Counted from the stretch's first letter, positions 1-13,393 are shown. The stretch: DNA of 64,000 nucleotides from Argopecten irradians (GCF_041381155.1 NC_091147.1:10810837-10874836), one strand, 5' to 3'. Notes: generated from the sequence alone by a model not told the origin. A program made the numbers and translations.

Positions 1-3000
1 TCAATCTTCTTGGCCTACACAGTATGCCTAGTGTGCATCGCATCCGGTTCGTTTTTTACATTTCTGTATTCTTTGGAATGGGGACCGTCCCTTACAATTC
101 AATGGATGTCAGCTTTTTTTATCGGCACAACAGAAAGCGTGATTTTGATTGAACCAACGAAAGTAAGTTAAAAAAGTCATCTCGTTTTCAGGTCTTTAAG
201 CTTATGCCTAACAACAGTATTTGATAACTCTCTATATTCGCGTCAATGGTAATTATTTCCAGAAAATACTTAAAACAAAAACAGGCCATACACTTCTTTG
301 CTATATACACTGTCACGAAACGAAGAGAATAACTAGCGTCATATCATATCAAGTCACGTTCTGTCTCACTCTGCACCACTCTGTCATCCCACATCATAAC
401 TTCGCTGATACTTCACTGATAGCGGCTCGTTGAGTTGAAAACGTAGACACTTACGGAGAGGCATTGATGGTGAACTGAATCTTTCCGGCGTTTAGGGGGT
501 TTTCCTAAAAGTCGTATGTCTTACACATCATTCTAATTTTAAAGTTTATCTGCATGCAAAGATTAAGTAATTGAAACGCATATAAAACCTCTAGTAGTCG
601 TATGGTGCTGTAATAGTAACACGCTTATGTAGATACTCCGTTAAGACTGAGTATAATAAAACATACCTTGTTTTGTAGGCCTTAGTACTAGCTGTCCTGA
701 TTGTTTGTCTCTGTTCGGAGAAGACGGGAGAAAATGACTTTCATTTTCCTCCAATTTCTGTATATCCAAAGATAAAGGATATATACAATCAAGGTATGAA
801 TTCTTTTCTAGCGATTCTTTACTCTTCATAGTTCTTATTAGCAACTGTAACTGGTACTAAATTTCACGTGGAAACATATGATGGTTTTAGATTGGGAAGA
901 CACGATTCTGATTGGTGAAGTACTAATACACTTAAGATGCCCAATAGAAAAGGATACTCGAAATACTAGTCCCCATGGTCTATGAATTATGTGAGGGTGA
1001 ATAAATGATGGTTGATGCGGCATGGATAGTATTGTCCTTTGAATCCATATAATTACAGGAAACCAACACGATATGTTATCTCCGTGCGACAAGCCAGAAA
1101 CGACCGATCAATTGCGTCGTCGGTATATCATACGTATGGACCGAAAACTCAACACATTTCTAAGGAACTTCGCTATGGGTTTGGCATACATATGTGTTCT
1201 TATGGTCATTGGATCTCAACAAAAAGTTTCCGAAGTCAGCAGACAGAACTTACAAATTAAAAGTACCCTAACAGCAACAGGAGAGGTAATAACAAAATCC
1301 TTTAAAACTGATTTATCAAATAATCTTTTTCATTGGTTTATAGGATATTAATTACATTTTGTTTCAAATTGCATCGAACTAGTTAAATCTTTCCGAACAA
1401 AAGTGGACATAAGCAGACGGATTCTTCTTCAAACCAACTTTCTTTGGCACAAACATTACAAAATGTATTATACTCTCTGAATTGATGAAATATGTCTCTG
1501 CTTGTATTCGATAGATAAATTAAAACCATTATTATAACTCCTACAATATGATCCATTTTGTCAGATTAAATCAATAGAGGATGTGTGGATGTATATTGAA
1601 GCTGTTGTGCTGCATCGCCTGTATTCCTCCGAGTTTTATAACGGTGAAATCAAATCGTTTGATGACCTGAGATTTATAGAAGATAACCTAAAAATGGGTC
1701 CGCTGAGAATACGACAAATTCGAGTTTCAGGTAGGTGTTGCATGCATATTACCCTATCAAAATGTGTAAGGTAAACATGAACGATCAAATTTAGGATGTT
1801 TTTGAACTCAGAAAACCTACATTTCGAAGAATCTCAGCAGCCATGCACCATTATTTTGTCACGATGTCATGGAGTCCTTAATATGAGGCGTTTCCATACA
1901 TTGCGCATGATATGCTTCTAGAGCATCCTTTCCCCTGTAGCCTCTATAGGACAATCGTTATATTGTTTATGTGACACATCGATAGTGATATGTTTTCGAA
2001 GTGTCTAAACAATCCTTATATATAATTTCCAATACTCATTCTATGTTTTAGATACCTGTGCAGCTCCCGCTTTGCTAAGGACTTATGCCATACACTGTTT
2101 ACCTGGCTACGATACAGACAATGAAGATAAAGGTGTTTACACGAAAGGTAGAAAATGGTTAAAATATTCATTTTAATGCCACCGCTATATATCTTACAAT
2201 ACAAGACTTAGGAAAGCCGAGATGACGAAGTTTAACCTCCAACCATTTCCTTATACATGTAGATGACATTCAAAACGGATACAAACTGCTGGTTATTTAC
2301 CTGATTCCACCCGAAGCAAGAAAAAAATCACTAAATCACTAAATTGAATCAGAACATTCTCCTATTTACTTCCATGGGAAATATATAAGTGCCTTCACAA
2401 ACAGTAACTCTGCCCAGAGTGTAAAAAATCAATAAATACCCATCAATGAATTACTTTACAATACATTGTCATGAACCAAGAAAAAGACCACACCGCAATT
2501 ACAGGGGACTCGATATAGTAAAAATGACTTGATTCCGGTGATTTTTACATCATGGTTTGACGGGACTGAATGACGTTTCATTCATCGGAAGGTTAAAGTT
2601 CGGAGTTAGATTGGAAAATTTTCCGTCAGATATGGAACTGATTCACGTCATCGTATTGACGGATAAACCATTTCGTATTGACGGATAAAATGTGGCAGTA
2701 AATATCCGTCAGTATATGCGGCAGTTGCAAGATAAATAGTGTTACACATGGCTTTGTCGCGGATTCAAATTTCTTTTGTCATTTATATTTTGCTGAACCG
2801 TTAAATTAAATTCCAGCATATTTGACCTGAAAAATCTTGATTTGAAATTGACCTTAGATTCACGTGAAATTCACCTGAAATTGAGGTCAATTTTATATGA
2901 AGAATTTTCAGGTCAATTTCAGGTTAATTTCCCCTGAAACTGACATGAACAAATCTTTATGTGAATTCAGGTTAAATCTTCATATGAATTTCAGGTCAAT

Positions 3001-5937
3001 GTCATTTCACCTGAATTTTTTTTCATGCACAATTCAGGGCAATTTCAGGTCAAATTGACCTGAAAAATGCTTCAGGTCAATTTCACTTGAAAAAATCTCC
3101 ATATGAATTTCAGGTCATTTTCAGGTCAATTTCATATGAATTTCAGGTCGATTTCATGTCAAGGTTTTGACCTGAAATGACTTTCTTTGCCCTTTTCAGG
3201 TAAATTTGACCTGAAAAATTTCACCTGAAATTGACCTTAAATTGACCTGAATTTACCTGAAGACATATTGCCTGTGTATAATACACAAATCCTATATAAC
3301 ACAAAGCCTCAATGCACTTCGAGATATTCACTTTCCTGCAATTACTAAAATGCAATATGTTGAAAAGTCAATTACACTGATAAGGTTAACCCTTGTTGTG
3401 TTCTCTAAATATTATATTGTAGGTTGGATCCCTTGGAACACATCTGATTTATGGGATGGTGTCGACACCCCGTACCGATATCACTACACCAGCCCAGAGG
3501 AGACACCAACCTACTGGGGTCTATTTGGGACCTATGGTGCCAGTGGGTATCTCGTTGATTTAGATATTTTGCCAGATGAGGCAATAAATGTAGTAAGAGA
3601 TTTAAAAAACGATGGATGGCTCGATCAGAAAACCCGTGCTCTGTTTATAGAAATCTGTCTCATGAACAGAAATAATAGATTGTTTACCCAAGTCAAAATC
3701 GTCTTCGAGCTCCCAAGTACAGGTAGAGTCTTCATGAACACACAGGTCGTATCAGCCAATCTGTACCCCTACACCAATACATTTGATTTTATTGTCCTGG
3801 CACTACAGTTAATCTTTGTAGTCACCATTTTTATCCGACTTGTGTCACTGATCGTCAAAGTGATAAAGACCAGAGGTCATTCCCTTACAACAACGAGTCA
3901 AGTCTTGGACATCCTACATCTTGGAGTGTCCATCGCTGCAGTGGTGTATTTTTTCATGAGGTTCACCGACACAATAAGCGTTCTCAACACCCTTAGACAA
4001 GATACGGGTAAAGTTATTTTTACTATTTTAGTGGTTTATTTGTATATCAAATATATTTAGATAACCTAATTTCAGTATTTCGCCGTCTATAACTATGAAA
4101 GTTTGTGGCCTACATTGCTATTGATTTGGTCGTTTTAACATCTTTTGGTTTCCCATATCAATATTTAACACAAGATTGTGAAGACAAATTCAGTGATATT
4201 ACATTAAATATTCTTAGTGTATATTTCAATATGCTTCAACAAGCACATCAACATACGGACCCTTATAGTTTTTTTTATAATTAACAGGATTCTACACGTC
4301 TTTTGGATGGGTGTTCCTTTGGGATGAATACTACACCACTACTCTTGGTATCATCACCTTCATCGCTATCCTTGACGTACTGAAGAATCTGTCATTCAAC
4401 TACTACCTGTTCCTGATGTATAAAACAATTCTGTCATTTCGATCCGAGGTTTTCCATTTCCTTATAACACTATCCATCATTATTGTAGGGTTCGCCAGCC
4501 TAATACATCTTATATATGGACATAGTGAAAGTGGTTTTAGTAGCATGGCGACATCAATTCTGACTTTATTTCGAATGACAATTGGAATTATCAAGTTTCG
4601 ACATGACATACAAGTGGTGGTAGTGGGTATTTTTATCATTATAGGACTATACGCTTCAATGGCCACGATTCTTTTCGTTAACCTATTCGTCAGTTCATTG
4701 GATCATAGATTATCATACATCAAGGAGTGTATTAGGAAAGGTTTGACTTCATTCGACTCGCATCTCAGTAGTCATTTCTGGAACAGATTGTCCAAAGTAT
4801 TCACAATTTGTGGAAGTACACAACGGGAACAAGGTTTGTTAAAAATAGGTAAAAATATTTCGTTGATCATTTATGTAGTTCGCTCTCAAGTCTAGAACTA
4901 CAATCGATTCATATTACAATGATTATATTACAGAGATGATATATTGCAAACGTTATAAAAGGACTAATTTTGATTGCGTTAACGTCAGTATGAACGCAAT
5001 TCGATAAAACATTCAATCTAGCTCGTTTGCGATACATGTAGAATATGCATGTATCCTAATGCGGTCATATCACCTTTTACGCAATCAAAACATTGTTTAA
5101 TTCATATAGCTCATAACATGCTTACTTCTGCATGTTCGTCGTCATATTTAAATTGGTTGATAATTTGGGTTAGTACGGGAGGCATTTTGAACGCAACTCC
5201 TCTTTCGTTGACGATATGGAGACAATTTGTCCAATTTACAGATTGTCGATTTATCCCATAGATCACTGCCTACCAAACTCAGTTTTATATTGGAAGACAA
5301 GTTTCATTTTACACATACATATATCTAAACATATAGTTTGTTGAGATCATATTTCAATATGTCTTATTTCAGAGCACGAATGTGACACTGATCGCCCAAA
5401 GGTAACAAAAAACACCCACTTCATTTCTAATTATCAATCACTGTTCCAGTATTAAAAATCTGAAAGATTACTTTGGAATACGACATTTTGTATATTTTCA
5501 TTGTTATTCAATTCGTTATCAAAATTAATTTACTGTAACGTCCCTTCAACAAGTGCAAGCAATGGAGTAAGAGCTGCTAAGAATATTTATAAATATCCCT
5601 TCTACGTTATTGAAAAGGATAGTTTTGGACAGCATAGTGATGATGTGTTCACATTAATATGGCGTACTGTTCACTGTTCAATAATTATTATCATTTACAT
5701 TTTTCATAACATTTTTTTCCGCATTTTCGTCAATTTTGTCACAATTAATGATTCGATAATTGCGTCGGGGTTTTTTTGCAATAAAAAGGGAGATGTAACC
5801 TGTGATAGGTTTCTATCGACGATCCTAAAGCGGTTTGAAGATGATTCCATCTTAGAGAGATCAGCCCTAGAGTCGGTGTTATTACACCTGGAACGTAGAT
5901 GTAGACTAAGAACAACTTTAAACGGATTGCAGTTCAG
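1..5937 (+). CDS. Polycystin-1-like (PKD1/PKD1L family) channel protein, 3' part; first half of a phase-consistent longer gene
   Basis: Exons read as 1-162, 679-793, 1059-1285, 1565-1730, 2052-2147, 3423-4007, 4288-4833, 5373-5401 and 5789-5937. All have GT donors and AG acceptors, and the phases match throughout. The 5' end lies outside the window. In order (residues counted from base 1): hydrophobic helices around 1-25 and 35-70, as in the PKD1 membrane region; S1 near 118-140 (FAMGLAYICVLMVIG); an extracellular polycystin domain with the family signatures TYWGLFGTYGASGYLVDLD and VFMNTQVVSANLYPYTNTFD; S2-S3; then, in the 4288-4833 exon, S4-S5, a pore-like segment (MATSILTLFRMTIG) and S6 (ATILFVNLFVSSLDH). 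This is the 11-TM PKD1-type end, known in other animals as a cation-channel or receptor subunit of cilia and plasma membrane. Exon 5789-5937 gives a charged helical linker (RFLSTILKRFEDDSILER) and ends in phase 2, matching the exon at 7370. The acceptor before 5789 is weak. Family call is confident; subtype (PKD1, PKD1L1, PKD1L2) is not decided. Confidence 0.9.
2800..3265. repeat. Palindromic interspersed GACCTGAAA / TTTCAGGTC repeat in a polycystin intron
   Basis: About 460 bases of the intron between exons 2052-2147 and 3423-4007 are built from the 9-mer GACCTGAAA and its reverse complement TTTCAGGTC, mixed in both orientations and separated by short AT-rich spacers. It could form many alternative stems. 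No coding potential is seen. Confidence 0.85.
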
Positions 5938-6234
5938 GTTTGTACAGCTATAATATAACACAGCTACGTACACAATACTACATTATGTATTACACGCTCC
6001 AAAGGATATGTAGATAGCTTCCGCTATTCAAAGCCGCTATGAAAATTTAAAACAAAATTCAATCCCTATGTGTTATTATTGACTTTTGCTATAAGGATAA
6101 CTTAATGTAAAAGCGTCGTCTTACAACACCTCGGAGAGTTCGTTATACGACCATTTCTTGCTAAACGTACATGGAGCTCCGCATAAAAAGGCATGATTTA
6201 TGAATATGTCGTTCCGAGGGAGACTAATATGATC

Positions 6235-6381
6235 TTTCTCTACCTTGAGGGTATGACAGGGAAATCTCTACCCAAGGAGAAGATTCACGACTTTCTCACC
6301 CGAGACTTGCCAAGGGTTAGACTGTTGTAAATCTCCTCTGAGGGTAGGGATTTTCCTGTCCTAAAATCAAGGTAGGAAAAT
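6235..6381. repeat. Imperfect inverted repeat (MITE-like hairpin) in the intron between the polycystin and ZU5 halves
   Basis: The left arm 6235-6285 (TACCTTGAGGGTATGACAGG onward) pairs with the right arm 6329-6381, leaving a loop of about 43 bases. The arms are about 50 bases with several mismatches. Fragments of the same motif recur near 7225-7260 (a CAGAGAAATCTAACCCT stretch), suggesting a small dispersed family. The rest of 5938-7369 shows no exon I can support. Confidence 0.65.
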
Positions 6382-7369
6382 TATCCTTTTTCTACACCTG
6401 TAATTTCCCTAAAAATGTTAAAAACTACACATACCACGATTTGAAAAAAGACAAATATTTATTTGATACCTGTATCAACTTGGAGACTTATATTTGCTTT
6501 GTCAAAAACTTAATTAAACTTGTTACACTGTAACAAACAGAATTCTAAATCGTTTTGAAATATTTGACGTCAAAGAAATATTATCACATATAATATCCAA
6601 CCCATTTTGATAGTCTTTTAACTTGGTTAACATCAACGAAATATGTCAAGGCATGTTAACTTTCGATTGCAATGATCATTAGGTCCAAGTTCAGAACGTG
6701 AAGCACGAGTTCGGGGTCAAAAGTAATATCAATTACCACATACACTACACGTGATAGCTAACAGGATGTTGTTTTAGTCATTTAGTCTCATTCAGTCAGA
6801 CTCTTGATGATAGAGACGTTCTGATTGTGAGTTCTCTCCCCTCTAAAGATCCTTACCTCAAAACAAGTATACGAGTTATTTCCCTTTTTATTTGACGAAA
6901 TCATGACATTAACTTGTACTTATATTATCTGTCTTAATTTTTAACAGTTATTAATTAAAGAGATTATAATCATAATTAATATAATATATTTATTATAAAG
7001 AATAAACATATGTATGAATAATTTGAATGTCAGTATGAGAGAATCAAATTTGCTGAATTTATGTATTTATTTGTAAAATAATATACGTAATATGCATTTC
7101 TTGAATAAAATATATGTTTGAAAAAAAATCAATTTCCAATTTAACTGCACAGGTTAATGTTTATTTGCATATGACGTTTTACAACTTCCGTTTTATCATA
7201 CAAATATGTTCTACGCGAGAAGGCTGTCTTGCCCTGGGTAAGACAGAGAAATCTAACCCTCACCGGAAGTGCAGATATCTTAGATGGGGTAGAAATGACG
7301 TCTTTCGACCAATAAATAACTGTGGTTCGTCGGTGAGGTGTATAAAACAATACTTGATAATGGTTCCAG

Positions 7370-10300
7370 GTATTCTATCGACTGGTCAAAGGAAGATAAC
7401 ACCTTGATAATGGAGTTCTTTCGAGGTACGGTGTACTGTAACATAACCGTTGATACCTATACCATACCCGAAGCCTGTCGACGAGGACTTGTTCCGTACG
7501 GTGAATCCACTCAGCCTATCAGTATAGTATTTAAGATACACCAGTTAAAAGGAAGACAACGACATGTCTCAGGACAAAACTCCGTAACCATGGATACTAA
7601 ACAAAAGTTTGTAGGTTTGCAATTACTATCAATATATTCATCCATAGTATAGTTGAGCAGAATAAAATGGTCGCAAATGATGATTCTTATCAACCATACT
7701 GTACAAAGTGGACATATAATAGTATATCATGTTGAATAAAAATATAAGTATCACGTTCAGAGTCATTGCTAACTGGAAATAATTTCATAAATATTATCAG
7801 ATTATCAGATCATAATTACGTTTATAATGTATCTAACAAATGCAGTCGGTGATACAACAGTTTTGACAAGTTGACAATGCTACATTGAACGTGTTTAAAA
7901 TATTGATACCATATTTGTTAGGTTGATCTCAGATTTGTATATCGACAGAGTGTTAAGCAGAGTACATTGCAGCGTTGTATATTGTTTATATATTAAAGTG
8001 CCATGTAATGATCAAAGTACCTTCTGATATCCTGTCGTGCCGACCTACGTTCCTCATCATACGCAGCAGAAACCATAATGAATGGTACCAACTACCAGCT
8101 AAGCGTGACCCAGCGAAGGAAGGGGAGGTAACTTTATTTCTTACGCTACACGTAATATATTTTGTCTCCTTAAGCAAAACATTTAAAACACTTGTTTCTG
8201 AAAATGTACATATATCAATTTTTAATCAAAATGGAAAATATAAGTAATTCAGGACGAGACCATCCACCAGCGACTGAGGTTTTGTAAACGTTCCAATGTG
8301 TTCGTAATCTTACCCATAATAAAAAATGGAAAATAATTGTCAGGGGGCCGTCATATGCACAAAAGCTACACACAATTTTTATTTTCCATACCCATTTCTG
8401 ATTCATTTTTATTTTCATAGGTTTATTTATCTGCTTCCACTTCGTGTTTCCCACACTACGTATTGGCTGTCATCTCTGACCTTTGGCCTGGTATTCCACC
8501 TACCGTGCAGGAGAAGAGTGCGATTGAGTACACCCTCACTAAATCAGGTGACGTCTTCTACCTCCCCGGGATGTGTAAGAAGATTGCAGTGGTGTTTCCG
8601 GAGGCCTGTGTTTCGCAGGACACGGAAATAACAATATTGGTAATAATCGATATTTAAGTTTTTAATTTGCTTAGTTGAACCCATAACGATAGACCATTAT
8701 TTTTAATAGTATATTTCAATTAACATAATGTTTACATAAATTAAATTAATGCACCCGTTTTCAACAGAAAATGTGTGGTCAGTTGAGTATTCATAATTCA
8801 TATTCGCAAAGCTAAAAGTTGTTATGATATAAAATCCCAGTTGTACTTACCATGACGACCACAAGTTCTGATTAAAGTAAATTTACTCTCTCAATCAACC
8901 AATTATTTTAGACCCAGGCTGTCGTATGACCGTTTATCTGTAAGGTATTTTATCTCTGAGCGAACCGATGACACTATTGTACCCGTCCACACCGGAGTGA
9001 TGACGCTGTGCACGTTCAGCACGATAGAGGGGTCACCTTCACCAAACTCATGTTGGGTTGTGTGTTGTGTGTATGACCAGGAAAGCCTTTTTTATGAACA
9101 GCAGAGTCGCATTTCATAATGTATTGGTCAACATCGGAAGACGGAGGTTATCAAAAGGCTGGAGACGGCAAAGTATCGGAATTAATACGTCAGGAACGTC
9201 TCTGTAGGCTATCAAACCTGTCATGAACGTCTCTCTATTCCATTTTGTCTAGTCAGTGGTCGGGGGAAAGTCGGTTCTTCCTCCATATTACCGCTGGTCG
9301 CAGGGGTGTGTAGAAGAAACTGAAAACTACAAACCACCAGAGAAATACCTTTCCAATAGTTGCTTTCGAAGATGGCATTGTAATGTTCTGGCTTTTGTTT
9401 TCTATGACTGTAAATTGAATCTCTCCATGGGGAATGAGGAAGAATCCTGATTATTTCCATATGTCGTCTAATATGAAACACTATTGACAAACAGTTCTTT
9501 GTGCAAATAAGATATGTCATCTGTTACTTTTATCATTTATTGAATGAAATTAACTTTTCCTTTTTATAATGACCATACTTGTTAAGCTATCTTAATTAGC
9601 AGTTTTGGCGAGCTGTTTTCCTGCATTGTTAGATGTGAATATATATATATGCTAAAATCAAATGATTTTGAAACATTATGTACTATTCTATCGTAAATAA
9701 TAAAGAGATAATTTAAACATTACATGTTGCTTCTTTATTCGTTATTTTGATGTTTGTCTTTATCTAAAAAATAGGTTGTTGCTTAATTACTGACGCTGTG
9801 TGTATATATATCTAATTGGAGCTAGGAGATGATTAATTATTACTGTATGTAAACCCATAGTCATACAGATATTTCCTAATAAATGTATATTTTTCAGCTG
9901 GAGCGCGGAGATAATTTCCCAGTACTGCATTTCCTGGCCCATGGTGACATCTCAGGACCTATAGCTGTTCAGTTCAGGAGAAAAAGAAACATACCGACAT
10001 GTGGTATCTATATATTATATTTCATTAACAGTAAAGTCACCGTGATTGCTTAGATGCAAGTGGGTGGATTGGATGAAGTTGAAAACTGTCATTCAATATT
10101 TATAAAAGACGTAAATTACAACCACAGTCACACTAGTTTTAAAATTAACCAAAATGAGGTGGGCTATGTCATGCAATATTTTGAAAGTATAACATGATTT
10201 ATGAGACATCCCTGTATATAAAATGAAGTATAATTGTTGCTGCAGGTGATGAATCCCAATTTAAGCTAATGACGAAGCAAGGAGATCTGGAGTGGAAAGA

Positions 10301-11990
10301 AGGAAACCCTGGAGCACGGACATTCCAAACTGACTTAAGCGTCCAGATTGACTGTTTGAAGGAAAGGTGAGATTTCCTTATAAATCAAACAATTGATCAT
10401 GACATCACAAACGAAAGGTTGCTACATTCTGTACAAGTCGTGAGAGTAAAAGGCTAAATGGTTAAAGTAGTTATGACAAAAAGTTATATCAAAGGAGTAA
10501 TTTATTATATACACCTATTTGGTATTATACCTTGAAATGATGGTGTTAGACGTTGTATTTAGAAAGTGTAACTATATATAAATCTGTCTATTGGATATGA
10601 TATATCCCTTCACAAGTTTACAATCAATATGCTTAAGACATTATGATTACAACTGCGATAAAGAAAAATGACTTGTCATCCTGTATAGATTTAATTAATA
10701 TCATCTTCGAATATGGAATATTCGGGACGATGATATCACGATGTCTAGAGCGTGGGCATAATACAGAAAATGCAATTAGAAATGAACACAATTATACACA
10801 TTATCACCTTTAAAACTAGTCAATACCATATAATGACTGACATCATATATTTCATTTAGGATGAGGAGTTTTGATATTTAGTACAGTTATAGATTGTTAA
10901 TATACACTTTTTGTAATATCGAAACATTTTTCCGATCGAATCGCATTTTTTTCTTTATATTTCAAAGATCTGTCATTTACATCTTTGTACGCACAGACAG
11001 TGCAGATGCGTGTTATTTATATGTAATACAATGCTTCACTGAACATAAGAGTTGTTTTACAAGAACAACATATAACTCTAGATTTATGATTCACTAAACG
11101 CATTGCAATCAATAGAATCAAATAATTCACCTGAATTAATATGAAAGTATACAAACATTTAGCTGCTTTTCAGTTATTTTTTATAATTTTCTCTTACCCA
11201 GCGTGAGGACTTCGATCACTGTGTGTAAATCAGGCTATCTCACTGTAAGTACATACTTTATAGCATCAATAACTAATACAATATATACTCGGGTACAGCA
11301 AGTCATTCACACAGCATTATGTTGATCACGATATTAGGAATATTGAAACAGAGGAATTCCATTGAGTATTTAGCATGTTGATACCACTTTCTAAAACGTC
11401 CGTTGCTGAAGTAGTTAAAAAAGATATTATTGTAGTAAACAAGAAAATAATATCGGTTGAGGGTGGTTTTAAGAGACGCAATGGAACGACTACGAGTGTA
11501 TTTGGGTGAATTTTCCAATGTTTTCCTTTAAAATGCCCAATTTATATCTTTATTATTTCAGCTGTTTCACAAGAAGACGTATCTGGGTAAGTTTTGATTT
11601 CATAACAAAATAAGATTCATCAAAGCAATTTTTAATACGAAGATGTCGCAGATATACTTATTTCATTGTACTTTAAACCTCGTGCGTATTACAAGATACT
11701 TGATAATTTACACGACGAAATATATATTAAGTATTGTTTAAATTTTAAGATATTATAATAACATTTTAGATCACCAAAAGGGAATTCTTTTGTGCATCTA
11801 CAACAAAACTATCACAACTCAGCACTGGCGTAAGATAGGACGCAATCTCGGATTCTCACAGAAATGGCTTACGGAACTGGAAGTCAGAAAACCGAGGACC
11901 CTAGAAGAAAAAGCGTGTGTTATTCTACAACAATGGCTGAGGGGAAACGGAGGGCGGAATCTCTTCGATATACGCGAACGTTGGATGTGA
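7370..11990 (+). CDS. ZU5-like/UPA-like region plus C-terminal death domain; second half of the polycystin gene model
   Basis: Exons 7370-7610, 7999-8127, 8421-8639, 9898-10003, 10246-10366, 11202-11244, 11562-11586 and 11770-11990 (TGA 11988-11990) join in frame. The first needs one base to complete a codon, which is exactly what the exon ending at 5937 supplies. With the upstream exons the window encodes 1059 aa. The first two exons give a beta-rich segment with FFRGTVYCNITVDTYTIPEA. The next pair resembles ZU5 (MCKKIAVVFPEACVSQDTEI, then HGDISGPIAVQF), as in UNC5, PIDD and ankyrin tails. A UPA-like stretch follows. The last exon is a death domain (HWRKIGRNLGFSQKWL; LEEKACVILQQWLRGNGG) ending five residues after its last helix. 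Death domains recruit partners by homotypic contact in cell-death and NF-kB signalling. No start codon context or promoter is evident between 5937 and 7370, which favours one gene, but a separate ZU5-death gene with an unseen 5' exon remains possible. The death domain is the safest call and the ZU5 assignment is moderate. Confidence 0.8.
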
Positions 11991-12170
11991 CTTCCGATGA
12001 CATACTGTCATGTTCTATATTCTCTTTTAATTTGATATATTTAAATTTAACTTAAGTCAACTACATTTTAGGACAAGTGGATTTAAACACTTAAAAACGT
12101 TCTAGATAGTGAATTGTTTTACACTTTTATCAAACGTTTTACCAGCACACATAATTTGCTCGTTTGTCTA

Positions 12171-12335
12171 GTGTGAAAGGAGCGGATTGTTGTGGGTTGT
12201 ACATATGATAGTGTTAAATACGGTATATATCACTTAACTGATGGAAGATGCTTCTTTGGCTCAGTCGGTATATTTTTCACACCGAAGGCCCGGATTCGAT
12301 CTAATGCTGGGACACCCATCAGGAATCCCGTGTGT
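12171..12335 (+). mobile_element. tRNA-derived SINE-like copy (degenerate)
   Basis: Starts with the head GTGTGAAAGGAGCGG. A tRNA-like block follows from about 12250, with box A (TTGGCTCAGTCGGTA) and a box B relative (CCGGATTCGATCT). It shares order and sequence with copies at 12430, 18701 and 52489. The polymerase III boxes are partly eroded. Confidence 0.6.
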
Positions 12336-12429
12336 TTAGCCCTGATCTTCGAAATGAGCGCCCAACATAAGGTATCATGGAAGGTGGTTAGAGAGTCTCT
12401 GGTTGAAATTCATGAAATCTCCATACGGT

Positions 12430-12550
12430 GTCTGTCACTCAGCTGACGGAGTATATTTCCTTAGCTCAGTCGGTAGAGCCGTAGTTTTTCACACTGGATA
12501 CCCGTGTTCGTACCATAGTCGCCACACTCAATAGGAATCACATGTATGTA
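12430..12550 (+). mobile_element. tRNA-derived SINE-like copy lacking the head
   Basis: Begins at the internal motif GTGTCTGTCACTCAGCTGAC, followed by box A (TTAGCTCAGTCGGTAGAGCC) and a degraded box B near 12510. It lies about 95 bases after the previous copy in the same orientation, so the two may be a tandem pair or nested insertion. Confidence 0.6.
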
Positions 12551-12724
12551 TCTTTGTCTTTAACGATCTGTCATTCCCACCATCTTTAATCTACAAAAAG
12601 ACAGTACGGATGCATGCTATTTATTTGTGATATTGGTGTTACTTAACGAGCAGTTCGTTGCAACGGAGAGTTACTTCAAGACTCATGTTCGGGTATCTCT
12701 ATACTACTACACAGGAAAATTGCA

Positions 12725-12900
12725 TACACGTTTTACGTACGTTATAAAACGCATGTAAAACGCACGTTGAGGACCACGCATGTAAAACGTACTTACGAAA
12801 CGGTATGTTATACGTGTGTTAAACATGCGTAATACGCATGGTAAACAGACGTTAAACGTAAACGTATGTAAAGCGGACGTTTCAAAACATACGTTTCATC
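12725..12900. repeat. Cryptic ACGT-rich repeat (ACGTTTTACGCATG variants)
   Basis: Closely packed variants of TACGTTTTACGCATGT and AAACGCATGTAAAACG in both orientations, with no fixed period. A second patch of the same vocabulary lies at 14395-14545. Confidence 0.6.
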
Positions 12901-13393
12901 CTGTTACAAAATCCGCCTTTTTATCATTTTATGTACATTTACATGGTCTTTGAAGTTGCACCATATATTTGTAATTTTGAAAATTAAAGTTTAATTCCAT
13001 TTTATTTGTATTTTCGGTTCCTGTCCAATGACGGATATTTTTTCATACATAGTATGTTGTATTTACAAACGAGTGACTACTTATTGATAACTTCCATACT
13101 CTTCGAATGATTTTATTTTTCCTACATCAATTTGTCCCTAACACCACTTCATCACTTACATTTTAAATAAAGGCTAAAAGTTTTACAAAGGTCGTGCCCA
13201 ATGTTCAATTGTTTTCAAATTCTGGCTCAGTGATAATAATATTATATTTTTTTCAAACATATGAACGAAAATGACCTTATTGATTATCCATCGATTGGGA
13301 AAAAGGAAAGATCTGTCAAGCGGAGCGGTCAGCGAAACCAAAGGGATTTGAGAACAAATTAACTGTTAACGTTAAAATCTGACGTGTAATAGC

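Noticed and set aside
7114..7407. Alternative first exon for a separate ZU5-death gene
   Set aside because: The 7114-7407 frame does not match the frame of the conserved downstream reading, and the in-frame stop at 7317 limits upstream extension of that reading. The phase-matched acceptor at 7368-7369 is the better choice.
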